64,000 nucleotides of DNA from Luteimonas sp. BLCC-B24 (GCF_028550595.1 NZ_JAQQGN010000001.1:62001-126000), one strand, 5' to 3'; positions 1 through 13,077 are shown, counted from the first letter of the stretch. The notes: a model not told the origin generated them from the sequence alone. Numbers and translations: made by a program.

Positions 1-948
1 GCCCGGGCCGAAGCGGCCGTCGAAGCCTTGTCGTTCGTGCTCGGCGCGAACGAGCTTCTCGACCTTCTTCCACTCCACGCCGAACGGCGGATTGGAGAGC
101 ATGTAGTCGAACTTGCGGCCGGCATGGCCATCGTCGCTGAGCGTGTTGCCGGGCGCCATGTTCGCCACCGGCTGGCCGCGGATCAGCATGTCGGCCTTGC
201 AGATGGCGTAGGACTCGTCGTTGAGCTCCTGCCCGAACAACGTGAGGCGCGCGGCGGGGTTGTGCGCCAGCAGGTGCTCGGCGGCCACCGAGAGCATCCC
301 GCCGGTGCCGGCCGTTGGGTCGTACACGGTACGCACCACGGCATTGCCGGGCGTCAGCACGTCGTCGTCTTCGATGAAGATCAGGTTGACCATCAGCCGG
401 ATGACTTCGCGCGGGGTGAAGTGCTCACCGGCGGTTTCGTTGGAGAGTTCGGCGAACTTGCGGATCAGTTCCTCGAACACATGCCCCATTTGCGCGTTGT
501 CGACGCGGTCCGGGTGCAGATCGATGCCAGCGAACTTCTCCACCACCAGATACAGCAGCCCGGCCTTGGCCAGGCGCTCGACCTGGGCATGGAAGTCGAA
601 GCGCTCGAAGATGTCGCGTGCCTCGGACGAGAAGCCCTGGATGTAGGCGTAGAGGTTCTCGCGGATGTGATCCTGGTCGCCCGCCAGCGTGGGCAGATCC
701 AGCTTCGAGGTGTTGTAGAAACCCGCGGTGCCGACGATGCGCTTGAGGAAGGGATCGGGATTGAGGCCCGCGGCGGCCTTCTTCTCCGCCTCGGCGAGCA
801 CCTGCGCCTTGGTGGGCGCCAGCACGCAGTCCAGGCGCCGCAGCACGGTGAACGGCAGGATGACGCGGCCGTATTCGGATTGCTTGTAGTCGCCGCGCAG
901 CAGATCGGCAACCGACCAGATGAAGGCGGACAGAGCCTGTTGGTTCAA
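1..948 (-). CDS. hsdM: Type I restriction-modification system, N-6 adenine methylase subunit HsdM (partial, 3' end outside window)
   Basis: This is the modification subunit that methylates adenine within the target set by HsdS and forms the core of the type I RM complex. About 316 N-terminal residues are present; the C-terminus lies beyond the left edge. The SAM-binding motif DPTAGTGGM is near residue 210 and the catalytic NPPF motif is at residues 286-289, the family's usual spacing. The N-terminus (LNQQALSAFIWSVADLLRGD) is typical of HsdM. The start is a TTG at 946-948 with GGGA about 8 nt upstream; no ATG gives the full domain. It runs in the same direction as guaA, 223 bases beyond the guaA stop and past a terminator. 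HsdS and HsdR, if present, would be outside the window. Confidence 0.9.
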   Translation of the reverse strand, partial: MNQQALSAFIWSVADLLRGDYKQSEYGRVILPFTVLRRLDCVLAPTKAQVLAEAEKKAAAGLNPDPFLKRIVGTAGFYNTSKLDLPTLAGDQDHIRENLYAYIQGFSSEARDIFERFDFHAQVERLAKAGLLYLVVEKFAGIDLHPDRVDNAQMGHVFEELIRKFAELSNETAGEHFTPREVIRLMVNLIFIEDDDVLTPGNAVVRTVYDPTAGTGGMLSVAAEHLLAHNPAARLTLFGQELNDESYAICKADMLIRGQPVANMAPGNTLSDDGHAGRKFDYMLSNPPFGVEWKKVEKLVRAEHERQGFDGRFGPG

Positions 949-1110
949 CGGTTGTTCCCTTTTGTTCGAGTCGCTGCGCCTCGGCGAAGATACGTCGAGC
1001 CGGGGCGACTAAGGTCGGAGAATGATAACGGCGACCCGAGCGCCCGGCTGGACCATCTCAGACAGGAGTCTCAGAAAGCGCGAGTCGCTGGCTGCTTCCC
1101 ATTCCGCCCC

Positions 1111-1141
1111 AAAAAAAGCCCGCACTTGGCGGGCTCTTTTC
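1111..1141 (-). terminator. Intrinsic terminator after guaA
   Basis: Stem AGCCCGC/GCGGGCT with a 5-base loop (1117-1135) is followed on the minus strand by seven Ts (1111-1117). It lies 31 bases past the guaA stop and separates guaA from hsdM. A TTTT on the other side makes it partly bidirectional. The rest of 949-1171 shows no gene. Confidence 0.85.
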
Positions 1142-1171
1142 TCTGATTCTGTCAGCCTCGCAGAAGCTGGC

Positions 1172-2744
<1,573 letters not shown>

Positions 2745-2752
<8 letters not shown>

Positions 2753-3092
2753 GGTCACTCGCAGTACGAAGGCGGCGCACCCGGCGCCATTCCAGAAACA
2801 GGGAGATCGGCGGAGCTGCCAGTATCCCCGGCCATAACAGAGACGTCCCCATGGCGACGAAGACGGCGTGCACCACGAGGACGCATGCGGTCGCGACGAT
2901 CACGCGGACCAACACGCGGCTGAATCCCGATGCGACGCTGATCGCCCAGGCGACCGGAGACAACACCACCAGCGCGTACGCCAGCCCGAAGAAGGTCCAG
3001 GCGTAGAGCGAGGGCCACACGAAGAACAGTCCCGCCGCGACACACCCCGCAAGCAGCGCCAGAGCGAGATACGACAGTGCCACCCTGAACAC
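2745..3092 (-). CDS. Small hypothetical membrane protein between guaB and guaA
   Basis: A 115-residue protein with no function I recognise. It is strongly hydrophobic, with about four predicted membrane segments (near residues 5-27, 30-52, 62-82 and 84-98), and ends in an Arg-rich tail. The start is GTG at 3090-3092, only 8 bases after the guaB stop. The stop falls inside the start region of guaA (8-base overlap with ATG 2752), so translation may be coupled. No strong ribosome-binding site is visible. The even hydrophobic pattern and the fit between two core genes argue that it is real, but only conservation in relatives would prove it. Confidence 0.6.
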
Positions 3093-3100
3093 TGGAAACG

Positions 3101-4823
<1,723 letters not shown>

Positions 4824-4843
4824 GAATCTTTCCTCCGGGCCCC

Positions 4844-5719
4844 TCATCCCGCCGCTTCGGCCGCCTCGATCGTGTTCTGCATCAGCGTGGCCACGGTCAT
4901 CGGCCCCACCCCGCCAGGCACCGGGGTGATCCAGCTGGCGCGCTGCGCGGCTTCGGCGAAGCCGACATCGCCGACCAGACGGCCGTCATCGGTGCGGTTG
5001 ATGCCGACGTCGATGACCACGGCGCCGGGCTTCACCCAGTCGCCCGGAATCAGCGCCGGGCGGCCGACGGCGACCACCAGGATGTCGGCCTCGCCCACGT
5101 GCCGGCGCAGCACGTCCGGCGGCGTGAAGCGGTGGCAGGTGGTGACGGTGCAGCCGGCGATCATCAGTTCCAGCGCCATTGGCCGGCCGACGTGGTTGCT
5201 GACGCCGACGATGGTCGCGCTCTGCCCGCGCACGGGGCGGTCGGTGTAGGCCAGCAGCGTGGTGATGCCCCGCGGGGTGCACGGGCGCAGGCCGAACTGG
5301 CGCAGGGCCAGATGGCCGACATTCGCCGGATGGAAGCCGTCGACGTCCTTTCGGGGATCGATGCGCTCGATCAGCCGGTTGGCGTCCGGAATGCCCGGCA
5401 GCGGCAGCTGGATCAGGATGCCGTGCACGGCCGGATCGGCGTTGAGGCGGTCGATCAGCGCGATCAGCTCGGCTTCGGTGGTGCCCACGGGCAGGTCGAA
5501 ATCGAAGGCCTGGATGCCGACCTTCTCCGCCGCCCGGCGCTTGTTGCGCACGTAGGACTGCGACGCCGGATCCGCGCCCACCAGCACCACGGCCAGCCCG
5601 GGCCGCGTGCCGCCCGCATCGACGCGTGCGTCCACGCGCACGCGCAGTTCGTCGAGCAGGGTGTCGGCAATGCGCTTGCCGTCGAGGATGCGGGCCGGGG
5701 TGGGAGCAGCGGCGGTCAT
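4844..5719 (-). CDS. folD: Bifunctional methylenetetrahydrofolate dehydrogenase / methenyltetrahydrofolate cyclohydrolase
   Basis: Interconverts 5,10-methylene-, 5,10-methenyl- and 10-formyl-tetrahydrofolate in the cytosol, supplying formyl groups for purines. The length, 291 residues, is usual. Family signatures include [15 protein letters not shown] with the catalytic Lys, the folate-site [11 protein letters not shown], the NADP-binding [14 protein letters not shown], and the C-terminal [19 protein letters not shown] 5719 begins the only complete frame. It is probably transcribed alone, since repeats separate it from guaB and the next genes are divergent. Confidence 0.96.
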   Translation of the reverse strand: MTAAAPTPARILDGKRIADTLLDELRVRVDARVDAGGTRPGLAVVLVGADPASQSYVRNKRRAAEKVGIQAFDFDLPVGTTEAELIALIDRLNADPAVHGILIQLPLPGIPDANRLIERIDPRKDVDGFHPANVGHLALRQFGLRPCTPRGITTLLAYTDRPVRGQSATIVGVSNHVGRPMALELMIAGCTVTTCHRFTPPDVLRRHVGEADILVVAVGRPALIPGDWVKPGAVVIDVGINRTDDGRLVGDVGFAEAAQRASWITPVPGGVGPMTVATLMQNTIEAAEAAG

Positions 5720-6047
5720 GCGGAGCGGCTTCGACGTGGGGGCCGCGTATTGTCGCCGATTCCGTCCGCGAGGGCCGCGCGGGACCCAGCACCGACCTCC
5801 CGCCCGCTGTCGGCGGGCGCGCGGACGGCGCGTTGCCGGGGAACGCGCCGTGCGTCTGCGCTTCGATGCCGTGCCCGGTGCGCACGAGGTCGCGCACGTC
5901 TGTCCGAGCAGGCGCGCGCGAACGAGCCGCCGCTCGGAACACGCTCATGCGCGACGGCGCGCCCACGCGGTCCGGCTGCAGCGGTTGCGCTTGCGGGGCC
6001 CGGCCCGCCCGCCGATGCTGTGGTCTTCCCTGCTTCCGGAGACTCCC
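5720..6047. other. Divergent intergenic region between folD and the DUF1244 gene
   Basis: A 328-base region that must hold the start signals for folD (minus) and the DUF1244/hydrolase pair (plus). It is very GC-rich. Open frames cross it on both strands but look like composition artefacts. I see no clear promoter pair, repeat or RNA structure apart from GGAG just before the downstream start. Confidence 0.5.
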
Positions 6048-6377
6048 ATGGCCGACGCCACGCACGCCCTCACCGACGACGCCCGCACGCGGGTCGAGGC
6101 CGCCGCCTTCCGCCGCCTGCTCGCGCATCTCAACGAGGCGCGGCCGGACGTGCAGAACATCGACCTGATGATCCTGGCCGGCTTCTGCCGCAATTGCCTG
6201 GGTGACTGGTATCGCGACGCGGCGGCGGCCGAAGGCGTGTTGCTGGACAAGGACGCCGCACGCGAGGCCGTCTACGGCATGCCGTTCGCGCAGTGGAAGG
6301 CGATGCACCAGAAGGCCGCGACGCCCGAACAGCTGGCCGCGTTCGAGGCCGCGCAACGCGCGCATCCGCCGCGCTGA
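6048..6377 (+). CDS. DUF1244 family protein
   Basis: A 109-residue soluble protein of unknown function. It carries the family core IDLMILAGFCRNCLGDWYRDAA with the conserved GFCRNCL cysteines (residues about 45-51), followed by GMPFAQWKAMHQ. The start is ATG 6048, with GGAG about 7 bases upstream; the frame is open further 5' but without family similarity. The next gene starts 2 bases after its stop, so the two are very likely cotranscribed. The paired cysteines could bind a metal or be redox active; that is inference only. Confidence 0.85.
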   Translation: MADATHALTDDARTRVEAAAFRRLLAHLNEARPDVQNIDLMILAGFCRNCLGDWYRDAAAAEGVLLDKDAAREAVYGMPFAQWKAMHQKAATPEQLAAFEAAQRAHPPR

Positions 6378-6379
6378 GC

Positions 6380-7162
6380 ATGCGTCCGCTCGCATTCGCG
6401 CTGCTGGCCGCGGCGCTGGGCTACGCCGCGCTGTGCGTGGCGATGCTGCTGGGCCAGCGCCAGCTGCTGTACATGCCGGGCGTCACCCGCGTGCCGGCCG
6501 CGACCACGGATTTCGTTCTCGAGCGCGGGGATGCCGCGCTGCGCGGCTGGCGCATCGGGCCCGAGGACGGGCGGCCGCTGCTGTATTTCGGCGGCAATGC
6601 CGAACGCATCGAGGGCAATCGCGCGGACTTCGCGCGCTGGTTTCCCGGGCACCGCGTGTACCTGCTGGCCTATCGCGGCTACGGCGCCAGCGACGGCACG
6701 CCCGCGGCCGCGGCGATGAAGGCCGACGCGCTGGCGCTCTACGACGCGGTCGCCGCGGCGCACGGCGGCGTCGGGGTCGATGTGATCGGTCGCAGTGTCG
6801 GCAGCGGCGTCGCCAGTCACGTCGCGGCACATCGGCCGGTCGAGCGGCTGGCGCTGATCACCCCGTTCGACGATCTGGCGCGCGTGGCCCGGGGCCATTA
6901 TCCGTGGCTGCCGGTGCGCGCCCTGCTGCGCGAGCACTACACGCCGGCGCGCGACCTGGCGACGTTCGAAGGTCGGGTGCTGATCCTGCGCGCGGACCGC
7001 GACACCATCGTGCCGCCGGCCCGCGCGGATGCGCTCGCGGCCGCCCTGCCCCTGCCGCCGCAGGTGGTCGCCTTCGCCGATGCCGGGCACAACGACATCC
7101 AGCAGTTCCCCGGCTATGCCGACGCGCTGTCGGCGTTCTTCGGCCAGGCGGCTCCCGAGTAA
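6380..7162 (+). CDS. Membrane-anchored alpha/beta hydrolase
   Basis: A 260-residue serine hydrolase of the Bem46/ABHD13-like type; substrate unknown. Residues 1-24 form an N-terminal hydrophobic anchor (LAFALLAAALGYAALCVAML). The oxyanion-region motif YFGGNAE comes next, then the nucleophile elbow GRSVGSG (Ser near 138), the acid in LRADRDTIVPP, and the histidine in DAGHNDIQQFPGY. All three catalytic positions are present. It starts 2 bases after the DUF1244 stop. The catalytic domain is probably held at the inner membrane, facing the periplasm. Confidence 0.88.
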   Translation: MRPLAFALLAAALGYAALCVAMLLGQRQLLYMPGVTRVPAATTDFVLERGDAALRGWRIGPEDGRPLLYFGGNAERIEGNRADFARWFPGHRVYLLAYRGYGASDGTPAAAAMKADALALYDAVAAAHGGVGVDVIGRSVGSGVASHVAAHRPVERLALITPFDDLARVARGHYPWLPVRALLREHYTPARDLATFEGRVLILRADRDTIVPPARADALAAALPLPPQVVAFADAGHNDIQQFPGYADALSAFFGQAAPE

Positions 7163-7367
7163 TCCGCTTCCCTTCGTGCGTGTCCGCGGCGGCCGCTGCG
7201 CGTGGCATTGGCGGCACGGTTGATCGACCGCCCGTGTTCGTGCCGCTCGCCCGCCACGGCGCTGCGGAATCGTTCATGCGGCGGCTTGCGTCGCGCGTTC
7301 GCGACGACGTTGCGCGAACCTGGCGCCGCTTGGCCGGCCGCGACGCCGCGCTTGCCGGCCACTCCGC

Positions 7368-8384
7368 CTACGGACAGCGCGGCAGGCCGTCGCCGGCGCT
7401 GCATTCGACGCAGCACATCGGTGTCGACCCGGCCGGACGCTCGGCCGACGGCGTGGCCGGTGGCGCTGCGACCTGCAGCGGTGCCGAGGGCGCCAGCGTG
7501 GCCAGTTCCGCAGCGGGCCTGAGCTGCAGCAGCACGGCCCAGTCCTGCCGGTTCGCATCGCAGCTCTGCGGCGTGTCGGGCGTGCACGGCGGATCCTCGA
7601 TCGCACGCATCGACAACGCGGCGAACTGGCCACCCGCGCTGAGCGGCAACATGCGCATGGTCACGCCGTCGAGCACGTTGCCGCCGACGAGATAGGCGTT
7701 GGCGTCGCCATCGCCCCCCGCGCCGACCACGATGTCGCAATGCATGCCCAGGCCGCCGTCTTCACTGCTGAGCAGAGTGGCCAGGCCGGCGAAGCCGAAC
7801 ACGCGGTTCGCCGCGCGCACGTAGCAGAGCATGTCGCCGCGCGCCGGGCGTGCGGCTACGGGATTGGCCACGCGGTAGGCGCTGGTGTCGGGATTGCGGT
7901 AGGCGTCGCGCACGTAGTCCACGTGGCTGGCCGAGCCGTTGAACCCGGGCAGTTGCGCCCGACGCGCGGTCCAGGACACGAACGCCGCCGACCACGGCAC
8001 ATCGACCAGGAAGGCGCGGCACGCCGCCGACGGCTGGCCGGAGAACGGCGCGAGCGTGCAGTCGTACGCGCCCGGCCGATGCTGCAACCGCGCCAGTAGA
8101 CCGGCGCCCTGCCAGTAGCCCGCCACGCGCCGCCAGGCCTGTTCGCCGCTGGTCAGCAGCGCGGTCTCGGCTTCGCGCACGGTGGACCCGGCGTACCGGC
8201 CCTGGGCGTCGATGAAGGGACGATGCCAGCGCAGGTGTTCCTCGCAGGCCGCTGCGGCGAGACGCGTCGCCGGATCGCCCGCATCGACCTGGGTGCGCAG
8301 CAAGGGACACGGATCGGCCGCGAAGACCGCCAGCGGCGAAAACAGCAGGACCAGGGCCAGCAGGCAGGTCGACAGACGGCGCAT
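7368..8384 (-). CDS. Secreted DUF2272 domain protein
   Basis: A 338-residue exported protein of unknown function. A clear signal peptide (MRRLSTCLLALVLLFSPLA, cleavage after VFA) is followed by a Cys-containing mature start. The centre (VPWSAAFVSWTARRAQLPGF, then HVDYVRDA and GDMLCYVRA) matches the DUF2272 fold, which resembles cell-wall amidase/CHAP-like proteins. The C-terminal 60 residues are Ala/Pro-rich and end in Cys-rich CCVECS. I chose ATG 8384 for its GGAG ribosome-binding site and signal peptide; ATG 8396 lies 4 codons upstream. It stands alone between a convergent hydrolase and moeB. Confidence 0.8.
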   Translation of the reverse strand: MRRLSTCLLALVLLFSPLAVFAADPCPLLRTQVDAGDPATRLAAAACEEHLRWHRPFIDAQGRYAGSTVREAETALLTSGEQAWRRVAGYWQGAGLLARLQHRPGAYDCTLAPFSGQPSAACRAFLVDVPWSAAFVSWTARRAQLPGFNGSASHVDYVRDAYRNPDTSAYRVANPVAARPARGDMLCYVRAANRVFGFAGLATLLSSEDGGLGMHCDIVVGAGGDGDANAYLVGGNVLDGVTMRMLPLSAGGQFAALSMRAIEDPPCTPDTPQSCDANRQDWAVLLQLRPAAELATLAPSAPLQVAAPPATPSAERPAGSTPMCCVECSAGDGLPRCP

Positions 8385-8461
8385 CGCGCACTCCATCCGC
8401 GCGGGGGAACGCGGTCGACGCATCGTGCCCCAGGTCGCCGTGAAGGCGCGTCGCGCGCGAC

Positions 8462-9595
8462 TCAACCGGCGGCGCAGAACGCCGCGTAATCGATGTAGCC
8501 CGGGAACGGCCGCCCCTCGGCGCACACCGGGCAGTCCGGGTCCGGCGCCAGCCGGGTCTGCCGGAACTGCAAGCGCAGGGCATCGAACTGCAGCAAGCGC
8601 CCGCTCAGCGGCTCGCCGAGGCCGAGCAGCAGCTTCAGCACTTCGGTCGCCTGCAGCAGGCCGATCACCCCGGGCAGCACGCCGAGCACGCCGACCTCGG
8701 AACAGTTGGGCGCGGCCTCGGGCGGTGGCGGTTCCGGGAACAGGCAGCGGTAGCAGGGGCGCTCGCCGCGCGCGCGGCCGGCATCGAACACGCTGACCTG
8801 GCCTTCGAAGCGATGCACCGCGCCGTAGACCAGCGGCACGCCGTGCAGCACGCAGGCGTCGTTGAGCAGGTAGCGCACCGGAAAATTGTCGGCGCCGTCC
8901 AGCACCACGTCCACGCCGTCCAGCAGTCGGTCGACGTTGGCGGAGCTCACGCGCTCGGCGACCGCGTCGATGCGCGTGCGCGGATTCAGCCCCGTCAGGG
9001 TGGCGGCCGCAGAGGCCACTTTCGGCTGGCCGATGCGGTCTTCGGCATGCAGGATCTGCCGCTGCAGGTTGCTGCGGTCGACCACGTCGTCGTCGGCGAT
9101 GCGCAGGGTGCCGACGCCGGCCGCGGCGAGGTAATACGCGGCCGGCGAACCGAGGCCGCCCGCACCGATCAGCAGCACCGTCGCCTCGGCGAGACGCTGC
9201 TGGCCGGCGAGGCCGATTTCCGGGAGTTTGAGGTGCCGCGAATAGCGGTCGTGGAAATCCAGATCGATCTCGCCATCGGGCAGCGCGGTCGGCAGCCCCG
9301 CGGCCTGCCAGGCGCTGGTGCCGCCGGCGACCGACGCCAGATCCGTGTACCCGAGCGTCGCCAAGGTTTCGGCCGCCACCATCGAGCGACGACCGGTCTG
9401 GCAGATCAGCAGCAAGGGCGCATCGCGATCGGGCGCATGCCTCTGCGGCGCCTCTTCCAGCGCTGCGCGGTCGATGCCGTCCGCGCCCTCCGCCATACCG
9501 GTCACACGTTCGTGTGCCTCGCGCACATCGATCAGGCGCACGCCCTGTTGCTGGCGTTGCCGGGCCTGTGCCGGCGTGAGTTCCTGGATGCCCAT
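8462..9595 (-). CDS. moeB: Rhodanese-MoeB fusion: molybdopterin-synthase adenylyltransferase
   Basis: Adenylates the MoaD C-terminus so that sulfur can be loaded for molybdopterin synthesis. The 377 residues have an unusual order: a rhodanese domain first (LIDVREAHER; active Cys65 in CQTGRRS; about 1-103), then a ThiF/MoeB domain starting DRYSRHLKLPEIG with the ATP loop GAGGLGS (144-150), a zinc pair CYRC, the region NCSEVGVLGVLPGVIG, and a second zinc pair CPVC. In MOCS3/MoeZ the rhodanese is C-terminal. The rhodanese probably supplies persulfide sulfur. Start ATG 9595. moeA is 110 bases upstream on the same strand. Confidence 0.92.
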   Translation of the reverse strand: MGIQELTPAQARQRQQQGVRLIDVREAHERVTGMAEGADGIDRAALEEAPQRHAPDRDAPLLLICQTGRRSMVAAETLATLGYTDLASVAGGTSAWQAAGLPTALPDGEIDLDFHDRYSRHLKLPEIGLAGQQRLAEATVLLIGAGGLGSPAAYYLAAAGVGTLRIADDDVVDRSNLQRQILHAEDRIGQPKVASAAATLTGLNPRTRIDAVAERVSSANVDRLLDGVDVVLDGADNFPVRYLLNDACVLHGVPLVYGAVHRFEGQVSVFDAGRARGERPCYRCLFPEPPPPEAAPNCSEVGVLGVLPGVIGLLQATEVLKLLLGLGEPLSGRLLQFDALRLQFRQTRLAPDPDCPVCAEGRPFPGYIDYAAFCAAG

Positions 9596-9705
9596 GCGCC
9601 GATTATCGCGCGGAACGCCAGCGCTGCGCCCCGTCGCTGACGCCGCTGCACGCGGGAGGCCTTCTGCAGAGCGCCCTGTCGCGCGCCAGCGCGCCTGTCG
9701 GACGG

Positions 9706-10959
9706 TCAGTACGGCAGCACGTCGACGGCCGTGCCGCTGTCGTAGTCGCGCGGCCCGGCATCGAGCACGATCAACGCGTCCGAATCGGCTGCCGCCTGCA
9801 TGCGGTGCGAGCCATCGGCGGGGTTGGGTTCGACCCACGAGATGCCGTCGTCGTCGATCCACCAGCGGCCGCGCAGGAATTCGAGGCGTTCGTGGCGCTT
9901 GGTCCACGCCGACGCCAGCCGCGCACGCCGCAGCGGCCGCGGTGCCCTGCCCTGCAGCCCGTCGACGAGCCGACGGCCCAGCGCGAGCCAGGTCGCGAGC
10001 ACCGACACCGGATTGCCCGGCAGACACAGGAACAGCGCGGGACCGAGCGTGCCGCCCTCGGCCAGCAACAGCGGCATGCCGGGCTTCATCAGCACCTTCC
10101 ACATGCGCACGCGGCCGCGGCGCTGCAGCAGCTCGGGCAGCAGGTCCTTTTCGCCGGCGGAGACGCCGCCGCAGGTCAGCACCAGATCGAAGGCCTCGCC
10201 CGCGTGACGCAGCGCCGAGGTCACCTGCGCCGCGTCGTCGGGCAGTGTGGGAAACGCGACCGGCTCCAGCCCTTCGGCGCGCAGGAGCGCCATCAGCTGG
10301 TCGCGGTTGGAGTTGTAGATCTGCCCCGGCCCGAGCGCCATGCCGGGTTCGACGAGCTCGTCACCGGTGGCGAACACGGCGACCGTCGGCCGGCGCACGA
10401 CCTCCAGTTGCGCCAGGCCCTGGGACGCCGCCAGGCCGATGCGGGCGGGCGTCAGCGTGTCGCCCGCACGCAGCAGGGTATCGCCGATGCGCGAATCCTC
10501 GCCGGCGCGGCGCACGTGCTGGCCCAGGCGCGGCGCCACCTGCACGAGGACGTGCTCACCGTCGAGCGCGGTGTTCTCTTTCATCACCACGGTGTCGGCG
10601 CCGGCGGGCAGCGGCGCGCCGGTGGTGATGCGCACGCAGCTGCCGCTCGCCACGGCCAATGCCGCATCCGGCCCGGCGAACTGCTCACCCGCGAGGCGCA
10701 GACGCGTCGGCGCGCCGTCGGCGGCGAGATCGGCGTGGCGCAGTGCGAAGCCGTCCATCGCGGCATTGTCGAAGGGCGGCTGCGCCAGCGTGGCGACCAC
10801 GTCGCGAGCCAGCACATGGCCGTGGGCGCGCGCGAGCGAGACCGTCTGCGGCTGCAGGCGGTGCTCGCCGGCGACGGCGTCGACGATCGCGCAGGCGTCG
10901 GCGAACGGAATCCGGAACGGAAAATCAGGCGTAGCGTCAGGGGTCGGCGATGCCGGCAT
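9706..10959 (-). CDS. moeA: Molybdopterin molybdenumtransferase
   Basis: Inserts molybdate into adenylated molybdopterin to give active cofactor. It is 417 residues (E. coli 411). Family markers are PPFDNAAMDGFA near residue 62, TTGAPLPAGADTVVMKEN, TGDELVEPG, GGVSAGEKDLLPE and CLPGNPVSVLATW. The start at 10959 overlaps the mobA 3' end by 23 bases, which indicates translational coupling in the der-mobA-moeA-moeB order. Nitrate reductase or other Mo-enzyme genes are not in the window. Confidence 0.95.
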   Translation of the reverse strand: MPASPTPDATPDFPFRIPFADACAIVDAVAGEHRLQPQTVSLARAHGHVLARDVVATLAQPPFDNAAMDGFALRHADLAADGAPTRLRLAGEQFAGPDAALAVASGSCVRITTGAPLPAGADTVVMKENTALDGEHVLVQVAPRLGQHVRRAGEDSRIGDTLLRAGDTLTPARIGLAASQGLAQLEVVRRPTVAVFATGDELVEPGMALGPGQIYNSNRDQLMALLRAEGLEPVAFPTLPDDAAQVTSALRHAGEAFDLVLTCGGVSAGEKDLLPELLQRRGRVRMWKVLMKPGMPLLLAEGGTLGPALFLCLPGNPVSVLATWLALGRRLVDGLQGRAPRPLRRARLASAWTKRHERLEFLRGRWWIDDDGISWVEPNPADGSHRMQAAADSDALIVLDAGPRDYDSGTAVDVLPY

Positions 10960-11524
10960 CGATCAGATCGTCGGGGGTATTGAGGTTGCCGAAGCGTACA
11001 CCGTCGAGCCGGACGCCCTGCATGCCGAGCGCCTGCTGCAGACCACGGACCGCGTAATCGCCCTGCGCGAGCGCGCCGTCGATCGCCGGACGTGCGCGCG
11101 CGACCCGCCACACCGCGACCAGCGGCTGCACGCCGTCGTCGTCGATGGCGTAGGCACCGGCATCACCGGCCATCCACACCAGCATCGGCAGCAGGCGGGG
11201 ATCGGCCTGCACCAGATCGACCGGCAGCGTGAGCAGCCACGGCGTGGTCGTCGCCGCGAGCAGGGCATCCAGTCCCGACAACGGTCCTGCGTCGGGCACG
11301 CGGTCCTGCACCGTGTCCAGCCCGTGCGCCGCGTAGCGGTCGAGCGCCGCGTTCGCGCTCACCAGCACGCGCGCGACCCGGGGTGCGAACGCCTGCTGCA
11401 GCCGCATCACCTGGGGCTGGCCGTCGCGTTCCAGCCAGGCCTTGTCGCGCCCGCCGAGGCGGGACGCGCGGCCGCCCGCGAGCAGGCCGAGCGTCACCCC
11501 GTCCGCGACCGGCGTGCGGATCAC
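10937..11524 (-). CDS. mobA: Molybdenum cofactor guanylyltransferase
   Basis: Attaches GMP to Mo-molybdopterin to form the bis-MGD cofactor. The 195-residue protein has the nucleotidyltransferase start [20 protein letters not shown] (GGxxxRxGGxDK), a [12 protein letters not shown] segment and LNTPDD near the C-terminus. It starts at GTG 11524, overlapping the der stop in a GTGA arrangement, and its end overlaps moeA. The MobA-to-MoeA order suggests the whole Mo-cofactor block is read through from der. Confidence 0.93.
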   Translation of the reverse strand: MIRTPVADGVTLGLLAGGRASRLGGRDKAWLERDGQPQVMRLQQAFAPRVARVLVSANAALDRYAAHGLDTVQDRVPDAGPLSGLDALLAATTTPWLLTLPVDLVQADPRLLPMLVWMAGDAGAYAIDDDGVQPLVAVWRVARARPAIDGALAQGDYAVRGLQQALGMQGVRLDGVRFGNLNTPDDLIDAGIADP

Positions 11525-12930
11525 TTGCCCTTGACGTGGCGGATCAGGCGCTTGCGCTTGGCGATCTGCCGGTCACTGAGCACGTTCTTCTTGTCCTTGT
11601 ACGGATTGTCGCCTTCCTTGAAGACGAACCGCACCGGCGTGCCGACCAGCTTGAAGCGCTTGCGGAAGAAGTTCTCGAGATAGCGCTTGTAGCTCTCGGG
11701 CAGCGTGCGCAGGCGATTGCCGTGGACCACGATCGTCGGCGGATTCTCGCCGCCCGGATGGGCGAACCGCAGCTTGGGCGCGTGGCCGCGCACGACCGGC
11801 GGCGGATTGGTCTCGTAGGCGATCTCGAGTGCCCGGGTGACGTCGGCGGTGTTGAACTTGTAGTTGGCCGAGGCGTGGGCGTGGTGGATCGCGCGGAACA
11901 GTTCGCGCAGGCCGGAGCCGTGCTTGGCGCTGATGCGCACCGCTTCCGCCCAGGGCACGAACGCGAGCTTGCGCGACAGCAGCGCTTCGGTCTGCTCGCG
12001 CTGGTAGTCGGTGAGTCCGTCCCACTTGTTGACGGCCACCACCAGCGCCCGGCCCGAATCCAGCACCGCGCCGAGCACGCTGGCGTCCTGGTCGGTCACG
12101 CCCTCGCTGGCGTCGATCATCACCACGGAGACCTGCGACTGTTCGATCGCCTGCAGGGTCTTGATGATCGAGAACGTCTCGACCGCCTCCTCCACCTTGG
12201 ATTTGCGGCGGATACCGGCGGTATCGACGAGGCGGTACTTGCGCCCGTCGCGCTCCAGATCCACTTCGATCGAGTCGCGCGTGGTGCCGGCGACCTCGGA
12301 GGCGATCATCCGCTCCTCGCCGAGAATGCGGTTGACCAGCGTCGACTTGCCGACGTTGGGGCGACCGACGAAGGTCACGCGCACCCGCTCGGGGTCGCTG
12401 TCGAGCTGCTCGGCCTGGCCGCTCTCGGGCAGCTTGGCCAGGACCTCGTCGACGAGCTCGTCGATGCCGTGACGGTGCGCCGAGGAGATGGCCAGCACGT
12501 CGGAGAAGCCGTAACGCGAGAAGTCGGCGAGTGCGGCGCGGGCGTCGAGACCGTCGGTCTTGTTGACGATCAGATACGTGGGTTTATCGATCTTGCGCAG
12601 CCAGCGCAGGATCTCGTCGTCGAGCGCGGACGCACCCTCGCGGCCATCGACGACGAACAGCACCAGATCCGCCTCGGCGGCCGCTGCGCGCGACTGCTTG
12701 GCGGTCGGGCCGGCCAGGCCGCTGGCCTCCAGATGCACGTTTTCGCCGGCGATGCCGCCGGTATCGACCAGCGCGAACGGACGCGCGCCGAGGCGGCAGA
12801 CGCCGTAGTGGCGGTCGCGGGTGACCCCGGGTTCGTCGTGGACGAGCGCGTCCCGGGTGCGGGTCATCGCGTTGAACAGCGTCGACTTGCCGACATTGGG
12901 GCGGCCCACGAGGGCGACGAGCGGAAGCAT
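11521..12930 (-). CDS. der: Ribosome biogenesis GTPase Der (EngA)
   Basis: An essential double-G-domain GTPase that acts in 50S subunit assembly. It is 469 residues. The first G1 motif GRPNVGKST is at about 9-17 and the second G1 ([13 protein letters not shown]) near 188. Each domain has its own DTAG (DTGGI and DTAGI) and NKxD (NKTD and NKWD). A KH-like C-terminal domain ends with a basic tail ([22 protein letters not shown] region). The start, MLPLVALVG, is unambiguous. Upstream is bamB, the neighbour expected in this family; downstream mobA overlaps it. Confidence 0.97.
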   Translation of the reverse strand: MLPLVALVGRPNVGKSTLFNAMTRTRDALVHDEPGVTRDRHYGVCRLGARPFALVDTGGIAGENVHLEASGLAGPTAKQSRAAAAEADLVLFVVDGREGASALDDEILRWLRKIDKPTYLIVNKTDGLDARAALADFSRYGFSDVLAISSAHRHGIDELVDEVLAKLPESGQAEQLDSDPERVRVTFVGRPNVGKSTLVNRILGEERMIASEVAGTTRDSIEVDLERDGRKYRLVDTAGIRRKSKVEEAVETFSIIKTLQAIEQSQVSVVMIDASEGVTDQDASVLGAVLDSGRALVVAVNKWDGLTDYQREQTEALLSRKLAFVPWAEAVRISAKHGSGLRELFRAIHHAHASANYKFNTADVTRALEIAYETNPPPVVRGHAPKLRFAHPGGENPPTIVVHGNRLRTLPESYKRYLENFFRKRFKLVGTPVRFVFKEGDNPYKDKKNVLSDRQIAKRKRLIRHVKGK

Positions 12931-12988
12931 GGGCGATCCGGTTCAGAAAGAGGAAGAAGCGTTGCTGCGGCCCGCAGTGTCAACGCGA

Positions 12989-13021
12989 ACGGCCCCGGGC
13001 AGTGTGGCTACCCGGGGCCGT
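12989..13021. other. GC-rich hairpin between bamB and der
   Basis: A perfect 11-bp stem ACGGCCCCGGG/CCCGGGGCCGT with an 11-base loop lies in the 147-base bamB-der gap. There is no T-tract on either side, so it is not a standard intrinsic terminator. It may slow polymerase or protect mRNA ends. Confidence 0.5.
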
Positions 13022-13077
13022 AGTGTCGCATCCGCATGGAGTGCGTGGGCCGCCCACCGGCCGGAGGCCGGGACGGT

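Noticed and set aside
12989..13021. Intrinsic terminator between bamB and der
   Set aside because: The stem is strong but there is no T-tract on either strand, so it is recorded only as a hairpin.
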